DNA of 64,000 bases from a bacterium (GCA_905221215.1 CAJNCI010000004.1:1-64000), one strand, 5' to 3'; shown: positions 29,589 through 38,137, counted from the first letter of the stretch. Numbers and translations are program-made. The notes: generated by a model from the letters alone, not told the origin.

Positions 29589-29637
29589 ATGATACAATAT
29601 TTTTAATTGGATTTTATTATTTGTTAACTTTTTTCAC
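29589..29637. promoter_or_regulatory. Third copy of the Rgg box, next to the rgg start
   Basis: The same 15-mer (29623-29637) lies just before the ribosome site of rgg, with TATCAT (minus strand, 29589-29594) 28 bp away. On the plus strand the overlapping TATGATACAAT can serve as the rgg -10. The box lies downstream of that -10, so bound regulator could also repress its own gene. Confidence 0.5.
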
Positions 29638-29652
29638 AAAAAGGAGAAAATT

Positions 29653-30516
29653 ATGCGTTATGATTTTGGAAAGATCTATAAAGAAATACGTGAGTCAAAA
29701 GGCTTGACTCAAGAAGAGGTCTGTGGAAATGTTCTCTCAAGAACTAGCCTATCAAAGATTGAAAGTGGCAAGGCAACTCCAAAATATGAAAATATGGAAT
29801 TTCTTCTCCGTCAAATCAATATGAGTTTTGAAGAGTTTGACTACATCTGCCATCTCTATCAACCGAGCCAACGAACAGAAATCATGCAAACTTATCTCAA
29901 TATGACTTCTATAATTGGTAGTAGTAGTCTAGTTCATTTTTTTGAAACATGCCAAGACTATCTCAAAACCCACTACGACCTGCCTATAGAAGAAATCAGG
30001 GATATGCTGGAAATTGTCATTCATATCCGTCGACATGGTACAGAGCAACTGTCAGACCAAGTAAAACAGACTATCAAAAAACTTTGGGAAAAAATTGAAA
30101 AACAAGATACATGGTATGAAAATGATCTAAAAATCCTCAATACCATCCTTTTCAGCTTTCCTATTGAACACCTCCATCTCATCACTGAAAAAATATTGCA
30201 ACGCTTGGAAGTCTATAAAAACTATCAACATCTATATGAACTGCGAGTAGCAATCCTACTCAACCTTTCCACCATTTACTTATACAATCAAGACAAAAAC
30301 ATGTGCCAACAAATCTGCTATACTTTACTAGAGGACGCTAAGAACAAGAAAAGCTACGATAGACTTGCTGTCTGCTATGTCCGTATCGGGATTTGTACGG
30401 ATGACGCTAGACTTATTCAAAAAGGTTTCTCACTTCTGGAGATCACCGAGGAAACCTCCATGCTGTCTCATCTCAAAAAAGAAGTGGAGACCTATTATCA
30501 ACCGAAAGAAATATAA
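29653..30516 (+). CDS. Rgg-family regulator of the accessory peptide operons (RtgR-like)
   Basis: 287 residues. N-terminal helix-turn-helix ('KGLTQEEVCGNVLSRTSLSKIESGKATP') followed by about five TPR-like helical pairs, the peptide-binding domain of Rgg/PlcR-type regulators. AAAAGGAG precedes the ATG. It is divergent from the W-x-W peptide gene. Its own 5' end and promoter are duplicated 3.3 kb to the left, before another operon. I infer that it senses the peptide and activates both minus-strand operons through the repeated 15-bp box. From memory the pneumococcal rtg locus lies in this part of the genome. Confidence 0.85.
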   Translation: MRYDFGKIYKEIRESKGLTQEEVCGNVLSRTSLSKIESGKATPKYENMEFLLRQINMSFEEFDYICHLYQPSQRTEIMQTYLNMTSIIGSSSLVHFFETCQDYLKTHYDLPIEEIRDMLEIVIHIRRHGTEQLSDQVKQTIKKLWEKIEKQDTWYENDLKILNTILFSFPIEHLHLITEKILQRLEVYKNYQHLYELRVAILLNLSTIYLYNQDKNMCQQICYTLLEDAKNKKSYDRLAVCYVRIGICTDDARLIQKGFSLLEITEETSMLSHLKKEVETYYQPKEI

Positions 30517-30545
30517 AAAAGTCGAGGGATTTCCTCGACCTTTTC
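30515..30545. terminator. Bidirectional terminator between rgg and the LysM gene
   Basis: AAAAAGTCGAGG-GATTT-CCTCGACCTTTT, a 7-bp GC-rich stem with A/T tails on both sides, between two convergent genes. Confidence 0.85.
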
Positions 30546-30567
30546 ATATTATTCTGTTCGTTATTTC

Positions 30568-31188
30568 TTAATACCAGCCGTTGTTAAGCCAGAAGTTTTT
30601 CGCAGCTGACCATGAACCGTAACGTCCTGCAACGTAGGCATCTGCTACACGTTCTTGGTTTTCAGCTGAGTAGTCACCATTCAAGTATGAATCTGTCAAT
30701 TGGTAACGTCCGATGTAACGTCCGTTTGTAGCTGTGTAGCTACCGCCTGATTCTTTTTGAGCGATCCATTCTTTGGCTTCTGCTTCAGATCCGCTTACAG
30801 TTGTAGCAACTGTTTCTTCGGCTACTGGGGCGCTTACTGCTGGAGTTTCTTCCTCTACCTCTGTAGTTTCTGCCACTGTAGCTGAAACAGCTTCATCTTG
30901 GGCAGCTGGTGCTTCATAAGTCGTTGAAGCTGGTGCTACTGGCGCTGCTGGACCGTCGATAACCAACTCTTGACCAACATAAATCATATGGATGTTGTCA
31001 ATGTGGTTGTTTTCTGCCAATTTCTCAACTGTTGTGTTGTGAGTTTCAGCGATTTCTGAAAGTGTATCACCTTCTTTAACAGTGTAAGTTGATGATTCTT
31101 GAGCAGATACAAATGATGGAGCAAATACTGCAAACAAGGCAGCTACTCCTGCAAGAGTTGTTTTAATCTTTTTAGTTGTTGATTTCAT
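30568..31188 (-). CDS. Secreted LysM peptidoglycan-binding protein with transglycosylase-like end
   Basis: 206 residues. Signal peptide to 'PSFVSAQE', one LysM domain ('YTVKEGDTLSEIAETHNTTVEKLAENNHI', about residues 34-75), a Pro/Ala/Glu/Thr linker, and a C-terminal ~70-residue domain ('AKEWIAQKESGGSYTATNGRYIGRYQL' to 'NFWLNNGWY') like those of small streptococcal transglycosylase-type wall proteins. It acts outside the membrane on peptidoglycan. A WalR-like box upstream suggests control by the WalRK (VicRK) cell-wall system, which I recall for the pneumococcal homologue SP_0107. Confidence 0.87.
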   Translation of the reverse strand: MKSTTKKIKTTLAGVAALFAVFAPSFVSAQESSTYTVKEGDTLSEIAETHNTTVEKLAENNHIDNIHMIYVGQELVIDGPAAPVAPASTTYEAPAAQDEAVSATVAETTEVEEETPAVSAPVAEETVATTVSGSEAEAKEWIAQKESGGSYTATNGRYIGRYQLTDSYLNGDYSAENQERVADAYVAGRYGSWSAAKNFWLNNGWY

Positions 31189-31235
31189 ATTCGAAAATTC
31201 TCCTTCTTTCTATAGTACTATCATACCCTTTAAAT

Positions 31236-31252
31236 ATTACTGTTTCTTGACA
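31236..31252 (-). promoter_or_regulatory. Candidate WalR (VicR) box
   Basis: On the minus strand TGTCAA-GAAAC-AGTAAT fits the WalR pattern TGTNAN-N5-TGTNAN with one mismatch (A for the first T of the second half). It lies about 50-60 bp before the LysM gene, next to a TATGAT -10-like hexamer. Confidence 0.5.
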
Positions 31253-31427
31253 CTTTTATGTAGAAATATTACAAAATTATTTTTTATTTCCCTAAATAAG
31301 CTATTTTTGTCATAAAAGATACTATTTTTATGCTATTTGTAGTGTAAAAAGGTTTTCATCCACAATTAAAGCCAAGACCTTCATTCTTTGATATAATAGA
31401 GATAAGAATTTTTATAAGGGGAAACTG

Positions 31428-32099
31428 ATGAAATCACTTCGTTTTCAATCTGTCTTTGATATCATCGGACCAGTTATGATTGGCCCATCTAGTAGCCATA
31501 CCGCTGGTGCTGTTCGTATTGGGAAGATTGTCTCTTCCATTTTTGATGATACTCCGACAGAAGTCGAATTCCAACTATTTAACTCATTTGCCAAGACTTA
31601 TCGTGGTCACGGGACAGACCTAGCCCTTGTTGCTGGTATTTTAGGCATGGATACAGATGATCCTGAAATTCCAAATAGTCTGGAAATTGCCCACAAGCGT
31701 GGTATCAAGATTGTCTGGACTATTCAGAAAGACAGCAATGCTCCGCATCCTAATACCACTAAAATTACCGTCAAAAATGCCCACAAGACTATCAGCGTGA
31801 CTGGTATTTCTATCGGTGGAGGAAATATTCAGGTCACCGAACTCAATGGCTTTGCCGTCTCTCTCAATATGAATACACCGACTATCATTATCGTTCATCA
31901 AGATATTCCAGGTATGATTGCACTCGTAACAGAGGCACTTTCACGCTATGGTATCAATATCGCCCAGATGAATGTCACTCGTGAAAAAGCTGGTGAAAAA
32001 GCCATTATGATTATCGAAGTCGACAGTCGCAACTGTGATGAGGCCATCGAAGAAATTCGAAAAATCCCTCATCTCCACAATGTCAATTTCTTTAAATAG
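31428..32099 (+). CDS. sdaAB: L-serine dehydratase, beta subunit
   Basis: 223 residues. 'FDIIGPVMIGPSSSHTAGAVRIG' is the serine-binding motif of the iron-sulphur serine dehydratase beta subunit; the C-terminal third is an ACT-type domain ('MIALVTEALSRYGINIAQMNVTREKAGEKAIM'). A TATAAT lies at 31392-31397 and AAGGGGAAACTG precedes the ATG. With the alpha subunit it deaminates serine to pyruvate. Confidence 0.93.
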   Translation: MKSLRFQSVFDIIGPVMIGPSSSHTAGAVRIGKIVSSIFDDTPTEVEFQLFNSFAKTYRGHGTDLALVAGILGMDTDDPEIPNSLEIAHKRGIKIVWTIQKDSNAPHPNTTKITVKNAHKTISVTGISIGGGNIQVTELNGFAVSLNMNTPTIIIVHQDIPGMIALVTEALSRYGINIAQMNVTREKAGEKAIMIIEVDSRNCDEAIEEIRKIPHLHNVNFFK

Positions 32100-32107
32100 G
32101 AGGAAGC

Positions 32108-32980
32108 ATGTTTTATTCTATCAAAGAATTGGTCGAACAGGCAGAACTGGACTTTCAAGGAAATGTCGCAGAACTCATGATTACAACAGAGTTTGAATTG
32201 ACCGGTCGAGAACGTGAAGAAGTCCTCCTTCTCATGGAACGCAATCTAGAAGTCATGAAAGCCTCTGTCCAACTCGGCCTCAATGAAAATAAATCTCGTA
32301 GTGGCCTGACAGGTGGAGATGCTGCCAAGCTGGACCACTACATCAAAAACGGAAAAACTCTGTCAGATTATACGATTCTCTCGGCTGCCCGAAATGCCAT
32401 TGCAGTCAATGAACACAATGCCAAAATGGGCTTGGTCTGTGCCACTCCAACCGCAGGAAGTGCTGGCTGTTTGCCCTCAGTTCTCACTGCTGCTATTGAA
32501 AAATTAGACCTCAGCCACGAGCAACAGCTGGATTTCCTCTTTGCTGCTGGTGCCTTTGGACTAGTCATCGCAAACAATGCCTCTATCTCAGGTGCTGAGG
32601 GTGGCTGTCAGGCCGAGGTTGGTTCGGCCTCTGCTATGAGTGCCGCCGCCTTGACTCTAGCTGCTGGTGGGACACCTTATCAGGCCAGCCAGGCCATTGC
32701 CTTTGTCATTAAAAATATGCTAGGCCTCATCTGTGACCCTGTGGCCGGCTTGGTCGAAGTTCCTTGTGTCAAACGCAATGCCATGGGATCCAGCTTTGCC
32801 TTTATCGCAGCAGACATGGCCTTGGCAGGTATCGAATCTAAAATCCCTGTGGATGAAGTTATCGATGCCATGTACCAAGTGGGAGCAAGCATGCCAACTG
32901 CCTTTCGTGAAACAGCTGAAGGTGGCCTCGCTGCTACACCAACTGGTCGTCGCCTCCAAAAAGAAATTTTCGGAGAATAA
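32108..32980 (+). CDS. sdaAA: L-serine dehydratase, alpha subunit
   Basis: 290 residues. Cysteines that ligate the 4Fe-4S cluster are seen in 'CATPTAGSAGCLPS', 'GAEGGCQAEVGSA' and 'CDPVAGLVEVPC'. AGGAGGAAGC precedes the ATG, eight bases after sdaAB. The enzyme is oxygen-sensitive in this family. Confidence 0.93.
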   Translation: MFYSIKELVEQAELDFQGNVAELMITTEFELTGREREEVLLLMERNLEVMKASVQLGLNENKSRSGLTGGDAAKLDHYIKNGKTLSDYTILSAARNAIAVNEHNAKMGLVCATPTAGSAGCLPSVLTAAIEKLDLSHEQQLDFLFAAGAFGLVIANNASISGAEGGCQAEVGSASAMSAAALTLAAGGTPYQASQAIAFVIKNMLGLICDPVAGLVEVPCVKRNAMGSSFAFIAADMALAGIESKIPVDEVIDAMYQVGASMPTAFRETAEGGLAATPTGRRLQKEIFGE

Positions 32981-33001
32981 GCTTATCAAATAGGAGAAAT
33001 C

Positions 33002-33634
33002 ATGACCTCTATCTCAGCTATCTTTTTCGATCTGGATGGAACCCTCGTTGACAGTTCTATCGGGATTCACAACGCCTTTACCCATACCTTTAAAGAGCTA
33101 GGGGTGCCTAGCCCTGATGCCAAAACGATTCGTGGTTTTATGGGACCGCCTCTCGAAAGTAGTTTTGCGACCTGCCTGCCCAAAGAACAAATATCTGAAG
33201 CTGTGCAGATATACCGTTCTTACTATAAGGAAAAAGGCATCCATGAAGCTCAGCTCTTCCCTCAGATTGTAGAATTACTCGAGGAGTTATCTAGCAAATA
33301 TCCTCTCTACATCACCACTACAAAGAATACTCCAACCGCTCAGGATATGACTAAAAATTTGGGAATCCATCATTTCTTTGAGGGCATTTATGGTTCCAGC
33401 CCTGAGGCACCCCATAAGGCCGATGTCATTCGCCAAGCCTTGCAGGCACATCAATTAATCCCAGAACAAGCCATCATCATCGGTGATACCAAGTTTGATA
33501 TGCAGGGGGCTCAAGAAACAGGCATTCAGAAATTGGCTGTCACTTGGGGATTTGGAGAGCAAGCAGATTTGCTCAACTATCAACCTGATTATATCGCCCA
33601 CAAACCCCTACAAGTTTTAGAGTATTTTCAATAA
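33002..33634 (+). CDS. HAD-superfamily phosphatase
   Basis: 210 residues. The HAD motifs are complete: 'FFDLDGTLVDSS' (nucleophile Asp), 'ITTTKNT' (Thr), and 'IIGDTKFDMQGAQETGIQKLAVTWGFG' (acidic pair). The cap domain is the helical type seen in phosphoglycolate phosphatases and beta-phosphoglucomutase. It follows sdaAA by 21 bp with AGGAGAAATC before the ATG, so it is probably in the same operon. The substrate is not readable. Confidence 0.85.
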   Translation: MTSISAIFFDLDGTLVDSSIGIHNAFTHTFKELGVPSPDAKTIRGFMGPPLESSFATCLPKEQISEAVQIYRSYYKEKGIHEAQLFPQIVELLEELSSKYPLYITTTKNTPTAQDMTKNLGIHHFFEGIYGSSPEAPHKADVIRQALQAHQLIPEQAIIIGDTKFDMQGAQETGIQKLAVTWGFGEQADLLNYQPDYIAHKPLQVLEYFQ

Positions 33635-33696
33635 CATAGACTGGGCAACAACTCACTTTCATACTCAATGAAAACGAAGTAAGTCTCTACATAACA

Positions 33697-33744
33697 AAAC
33701 GCATATTACCAAGACTTTTAAAGTCCTGATAATATGCGTTTTTC
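33697..33744. terminator. Bidirectional terminator between HAD and CapD-like genes
   Basis: A long nested hairpin: AAAACGCATATTA outer arm, GACTT/AAGTC inner stem, TAATATGCGTTTTT closing arm. It ends both the sda-HAD transcript and the minus-strand capD-like transcript. Just left (33658-33674) a fragment CATACTCAATGAAAA resembles the end of a BOX repeat. Confidence 0.85.
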
Positions 33745-33760
33745 TGATTTTAAAGATTTT

Positions 33761-35611
33761 TTATTCAACGTGAGTAGTTTGATTAGCAAAGGCGATAATG
33801 GCTTGCTTCAACTCATCTCCACTGAGAGTGCGGAACTCTTCAATTTTTTGATCAATGGCTTCTAGAGGCATGACATTGACCTTACCAACGAAAATCTTAT
33901 CCATAACCTGATTATCAACCAGTTCGGTTGACACCAAGAGTTCCTCATAGAGTTTTTCACCTGGACGGATCCCAACTTCAACAATTGGAATTTCACTTTC
34001 GGTGTGGCCACTTAGAAGGACCATTTTCTTGGCTAAATCATAAATCTTGACTGGTTTACCCATATCAAGGATAAAGACTTCTCCATCTTTAGCATAAGCA
34101 CCAGCATGGATAACCAAACGGCTAGCTTCTGGGATGGTCATAAAGTAACGGGTCATGCGGAAGTCTGTTACCGTTACAGGCCCGCCTTCAGCAATCTGAC
34201 GTTCAAAAACTGGAATAACACTACCACGGCTACCAAGAACATTCCCAAAACGAACCGCACAGTAGGTTGATTGGCTACGTTGGTTAAAGCCAGTGACAAT
34301 CAACTCAGCCACGCGCTTGGTTGCTCCCATAACATTAGGTGGATTGACCGCCTTATCCGTCGAAATCATAACCATCTTAGGCACCTTGGCTTCATCAACA
34401 GCCCTAGCCACATTGTATGTTCCACGGATATTGTTTTTGAAGGCTTCTTTTGGATTGCGTTCCATCATCGGAACGTGCTTGTGGGCAGCCGCATGGTAAA
34501 CAATAGCTGGTTTATACTGCTCAAAAACTTGCAACAAACGGTCATAGTCTTGAATATCGGCAATCACTGGTACATAATCAATCCCTTGGAACTTGCGAAT
34601 CAATTCATGATAAACAAGGTAGATTGAGTTTTCCCCGTGACCGAGCAAGACGATACGTTCAGGATTGAAGCGGCTAACTTGGCGACATATTTCAGAACCG
34701 ATTGAACCACCAGCCCCTGTAACCAAGATTGTTTTTCCAGTAAGTTCTGCTCCCAGACGCGATTCGTCAAGACGAATTTCCTGACGGCCCAAAAGGTCTG
34801 TGATATCAATCTTCTGGAAGCCTCCACCTGCTTGGTGAAGTCCCTGAACAACTGTTTCAACCTTAGGCATCTTGTAACATTTGACACCCAGCTTATTACA
34901 CATTTGCAGGATGCGCTCATATTCTGACGGATCAAGCGACGGAATCGCAACGATAACACGCTCGATTTGATGGCGTTTAGCCAATTCAGGCAGATTATCA
35001 TAAGAGCCCAAAACAGGGATACCACCGAGTTTTTGACCCTTTTTCTTTTCATCATTATCCAAAATACCAACAAGTTCCAAATCACTGGTTGGGTGTTGGT
35101 AGCTGTTCATAAAGAGGGCTCCACCATCGCCAGCACCAATCAAGAAGGTACGACGATGTTCCCCATCACCACTGCCTTTTTTGCGTTTAGAGTAGATTAA
35201 CTGCCAAGTAATCCGTGGCAATAAAATCAAGAACGTACTCAACAAGATAAAGAGAATGATGAAACGGATTGAAAAGAGTGGCAAGAAGGCATAGCAGATT
35301 CCATAAGACAAAACACTGCTAGCAGTCACGCCAAAAAAGATTTTCATAAAGTCCGTAATCTTGCTGTAACGGCTGATACTAGCGTTCAACCCCCAAAATC
35401 CAATCATCAATTGATAGAACAGGAAGGCCAAACTCGTATAGATAATGTAGTCAACAGGTGCTGGATTAATCAATCCGTAGAATAAAATATAAGATACAAT
35501 GATGGAAACCACCATACTGAAAATATCAAATATTCCCCAGAAGACTTGTTTTTGTTGTTTATTTAAAATTTCCACCAGATCAATGACATAATCTGTGAGT
35601 TTTTTATTCAT
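33761..35611 (-). CDS. CapD-like membrane-bound UDP-sugar 4,6-dehydratase/epimerase
   Basis: 616 residues. Four N-terminal membrane helices (residues ~20-145), a first nucleotide-binding fold ('FLIGAGDGGALFMNSY'), then a second extended SDR domain with 'ILVTGAGGSIGSEICRQ' and the catalytic region 'MISTDKAVNPPNVMGATKR', where Met replaces the usual Tyr as in CapD/PglF-type UDP-GlcNAc 4,6-dehydratases. It makes a modified UDP-sugar for surface polysaccharide or glycoprotein synthesis at the inner face of the membrane. A glycosyltransferase gene lies upstream on the same strand beyond a BOX repeat. Intact, with no frameshift. Confidence 0.88.
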   Translation of the reverse strand: MNKKLTDYVIDLVEILNKQQKQVFWGIFDIFSMVVSIIVSYILFYGLINPAPVDYIIYTSLAFLFYQLMIGFWGLNASISRYSKITDFMKIFFGVTASSVLSYGICYAFLPLFSIRFIILFILLSTFLILLPRITWQLIYSKRKKGSGDGEHRRTFLIGAGDGGALFMNSYQHPTSDLELVGILDNDEKKKGQKLGGIPVLGSYDNLPELAKRHQIERVIVAIPSLDPSEYERILQMCNKLGVKCYKMPKVETVVQGLHQAGGGFQKIDITDLLGRQEIRLDESRLGAELTGKTILVTGAGGSIGSEICRQVSRFNPERIVLLGHGENSIYLVYHELIRKFQGIDYVPVIADIQDYDRLLQVFEQYKPAIVYHAAAHKHVPMMERNPKEAFKNNIRGTYNVARAVDEAKVPKMVMISTDKAVNPPNVMGATKRVAELIVTGFNQRSQSTYCAVRFGNVLGSRGSVIPVFERQIAEGGPVTVTDFRMTRYFMTIPEASRLVIHAGAYAKDGEVFILDMGKPVKIYDLAKKMVLLSGHTESEIPIVEVGIRPGEKLYEELLVSTELVDNQVMDKIFVGKVNVMPLEAIDQKIEEFRTLSGDELKQAIIAFANQTTHVE

Positions 35612-35645
35612 AGAAATTTACTCCTCCTTAAAAGAGCCGGATGGT

Positions 35646-35800
35646 TATACTCAATGAAAATCAAAGAGCAAACTAGGAAACTAGCCGCAGGTTGCTCAAA
35701 ACACTGTTTTGAGGTTGTAGATGAAACTGACGAAGTCAGTCACATATATACGGCAAGGCGACGTTGACGCGGTTTGAAGAGATTTTCGAAGAGCATTATA
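35646..35800 (-). repeat. BOX element (A-B-C type)
   Basis: About 150 bp. Read on the minus strand: boxA (…CTCTTCGAAAATCTCTTC…GTCAACGTCGCCTTGCCGT), boxB with two small dyads (ACTGACTTCGTCAGT and CTCAAAACAGTGTTTTGAG), and boxC (…TTGCTCTTTGATTTTCATTG…). It matches the boxA core targeted by the classical BOX-A1R primer, from memory. Typical of pneumococcus and close relatives; it lies between the glycosyltransferase and the CapD-like gene and can fold into a stable RNA. Confidence 0.88.
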
Positions 35801-35847
35801 TTGTTATTATAACACTTTTTCTCTAGTTTACAATTTGCTACAATCTT

Positions 35848-36678
35848 TTACTTGCTTTTTCGTAACAGCTTCATAAAAATGAACTGTCTGACAAATCCTG
35901 GGCAAAGTGCAACAACCATCTGAATCGCAACACTCTTGGCATATTCCATGTAAGAAATTTGCCCTCTCTTCAGCATTCGTTGACGAGCCTGACGATAAAG
36001 TTTGAGGTAGCGCAGTCCCCCACGACGCTCAAACATCCCTGCTCCGACACGAACCTTACACAAGATTTGATCCAGGTTTCCAGTCTTAGCTCCTGCAGCA
36101 ATCATATTGAGCCAGAGGAGGTCATCCTCCATATAAAGCCCATCCTCATAGTTGCCTGCCTTGAGAACCATATCTTTCTTGAACATGACAGTCATGTGGT
36201 TAAAGGCACTTCTCATTCTTTGATAAGCTACAATATCTGCATGTTGAGTCGGAACACGACGATAAGAAACAATCTCATCAGGATTGTCAATAAATTCTGC
36301 AATATGTCCACCTAATAGGTCCAGATTGTCCTTCTCCATTAGCTGAACCTGTTTCTCAAAACGGTCTGGAACAGCTATATCATCCGTATCCATACGGGCA
36401 ATAATATCATACTGACACTGCAAAACACCCTGTCGAAGAGCCAGACCCAAACCTTGATTCTGCTCAAGAGGGCAGCGTTTCACTGGAATATTAGACTCAG
36501 CTTCAAGCTGGTCTAATACCTGATAGAGCTCAGGGGTCAAAGGCCCATCCTCAACCAGAACCAATTCGCTCGGTTTCAGGGTCTGATTTTGAACACTCTC
36601 AATAGCATCCTTTAAAAATGTCGGATTTTCCTTGATATATACCGACATCAATACGCTGATTTTTTGCTTTTCAGACAC
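35848..36678 (-). CDS. Family 2 glycosyltransferase
   Basis: 276 residues. GT-A fold: 'ISVLMSVYIKENPTFLKDAIESV' at the start, 'LVLVEDGPLT', the DxD-type 'IIARMDTDDIAVPDRF' and an acceptor-side 'EDDLLWLNM'. A C-terminal hydrophobic stretch ('VAIQMVVALCPGFVRQFIFM') could contact the membrane. It would transfer a sugar from a nucleotide donor to a surface glycan. Context with the CapD-like dehydratase suggests a shared polysaccharide; the exact product is unknown. Confidence 0.87.
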   Translation of the reverse strand: MSEKQKISVLMSVYIKENPTFLKDAIESVQNQTLKPSELVLVEDGPLTPELYQVLDQLEAESNIPVKRCPLEQNQGLGLALRQGVLQCQYDIIARMDTDDIAVPDRFEKQVQLMEKDNLDLLGGHIAEFIDNPDEIVSYRRVPTQHADIVAYQRMRSAFNHMTVMFKKDMVLKAGNYEDGLYMEDDLLWLNMIAAGAKTGNLDQILCKVRVGAGMFERRGGLRYLKLYRQARQRMLKRGQISYMEYAKSVAIQMVVALCPGFVRQFIFMKLLRKSK

Positions 36679-36768
36679 AGTTTTTCTCCAATGTATAGAT
36701 TTCCTTCCACTATTTTATCATAATTTTCAAGACTTTCCCATTTTTATCTTGAAAGCCAGAAACCTTAC

Positions 36769-36797
36769 TTGACATTATAGTGAAAAAGCCTTAAAAT
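36769..36797 (+). promoter_or_regulatory. Promoter of the MFS transporter gene
   Basis: TTGACA (36769-36774), 17 bp, TAAAAT (36792-36797); the ATG lies 36 bp further on. Confidence 0.75.
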
Positions 36798-36832
36798 AAG
36801 CTGTTATTAAAATCAGTTAGAAGAGGTATTAT

Positions 36833-37999
36833 ATGAAAAAGCAATCACTTTTTTTTGTTCCAGGTATTATCCTGATTGGTGTTTCCTTGCGGACTCCTTT
36901 TACTGTTTTACCCATTATTTTGGGAGATATTTCGCAAGGTCTGGGAGTAGAAGTCAGTTCACTTGGTGTTTTGACCAGTCTTCCCCTCCTCATGTTTACC
37001 CTCTTCTCGTTATTTTCTACCCGATTTGCTCAGAAAATCGGCTTGGAGCATCTCTTCACCTACAGTCTCTTCTTCTTGACTATCGGTTCTCTGATTCGAC
37101 TAATCAATCTGCCTCTCCTCTATCTAGGAACCTTGATGGTTGGGGCAAGTATCGCAGTCATCAATGTTCTGCTTCCTAGTCTTATCCAAGCTAATCAGCC
37201 AAAGAAAATTGGTTTTCTGACCACCTTATATGTAACGTCTATGGGGATTGCGACGGCTCTGGCTTCCTATCTAGCCGTGCCTATTACACAAGCCAGTTCT
37301 TGGAAAGGACTGATCATCCTCCTCACCCTGCTATGTCTAGCAACTTTTTTGGTCTGGCTCCCAAATCACCGCTATAATCACAGACTGGCTCCACAAACCA
37401 AACAAAAAAGCAAAGCAAAGGTCATGCGTAATAAACAGGTCTGGGCAGTTATTGTCTTTGCAGGTTTTCAATCCTTACTCTTTTACACTGCTATGACTTG
37501 GCTACCGACCATGGCTATCCACGCAGGCCTATCCAGTCACGAAGCTGGCTTGCTGACCTCTATCTTCTCTCTGATTAGCATTCCTTTTTCAATGACCATC
37601 CCAAGCCTGACAACCAGCTTATCAACTCGTAACCGTCAGCTCATGCTCACTCTGGTCTCACTAGCTGGTGTGGTCGGCATTTCCATGCTCTTCTTCCCGA
37701 TCAATAGTTTCATTTACTGGCTTGCCATCCATCTCCTCATCGGAACCGCAACCAGTGCCCTCTTCCCTTATCTCATGGTCAACTTTTCACTCAAGACAAG
37801 CGCTCCTGAAAAGACAGCCCAATTGTCTGGCCTATCTCAAACAGGAGGCTATATTCTGGCAGCCTTTGGACCGACTCTCTTTGGTTACAGTTTTGACCTG
37901 TTCCACTCTTGGGTACCAGCTGTAGCTGCCCTCTTGCTCGTCGATATCCTGATGACTGTGGCCCTCTTTACAGTGGATAGGGCTGATAAAATCCTCTAA
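36833..37999 (+). CDS. MFS transporter, CynX/NimT-like
   Basis: 388 residues, twelve predicted membrane helices in two halves. The start 'FFVPGIILIGVSLRTPFTVLPIILGDI' and 'LPSLIQANQPKKIGFLTTLYVTSMGIATALASYLAVPI' match the CynX/NimT branch (cyanate or 2-nitroimidazole type). Substrate unknown. Monocistronic: own promoter and a strong terminator follow. Confidence 0.83.
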   Translation: MKKQSLFFVPGIILIGVSLRTPFTVLPIILGDISQGLGVEVSSLGVLTSLPLLMFTLFSLFSTRFAQKIGLEHLFTYSLFFLTIGSLIRLINLPLLYLGTLMVGASIAVINVLLPSLIQANQPKKIGFLTTLYVTSMGIATALASYLAVPITQASSWKGLIILLTLLCLATFLVWLPNHRYNHRLAPQTKQKSKAKVMRNKQVWAVIVFAGFQSLLFYTAMTWLPTMAIHAGLSSHEAGLLTSIFSLISIPFSMTIPSLTTSLSTRNRQLMLTLVSLAGVVGISMLFFPINSFIYWLAIHLLIGTATSALFPYLMVNFSLKTSAPEKTAQLSGLSQTGGYILAAFGPTLFGYSFDLFHSWVPAVAALLLVDILMTVALFTVDRADKIL

Positions 38000-38026
38000 A
38001 CTTCTAGTTTTTCCTAGAAGTTTTTT
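37997..38026 (+). terminator. Terminator of the MFS gene
   Basis: CTTCTAG and CTAGAAG arms with a six-base loop, followed by TTTTTT, right after the stop codon. Confidence 0.9.
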
Positions 38027-38119
38027 ATATATAAAAATTTTACACATTTCTCTTGACAGGGCTTTCTTTTAGTTGTACAATGTATGTGTAGAAAAATTAT
38101 ATATAAAAATCTTACACAT
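38027..38119 (+). promoter_or_regulatory. PadR operon promoter flanked by operator repeats
   Basis: TTGACA (38053-38058), exactly 17 bp, TACAAT (38076-38081). A 21-bp direct repeat, ATATATAAAAATYTTACACAT, occurs at 38027-38047 and 38099-38119, on either side of the promoter. The second copy is also half of a dyad: ATGTGTA (38084-38090) with TACACAT (38113-38119). PadR proteins bind such ATGT/ACAT dyads, so this is the likely autoregulatory operator. Confidence 0.75.
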
Positions 38120-38137
38120 TAGAAAAGGAGGTTTCCC

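Noticed and set aside
33658..33690. Third BOX element
   Set aside because: Only a ~15-bp fragment of the boxC end is present; too short to call.
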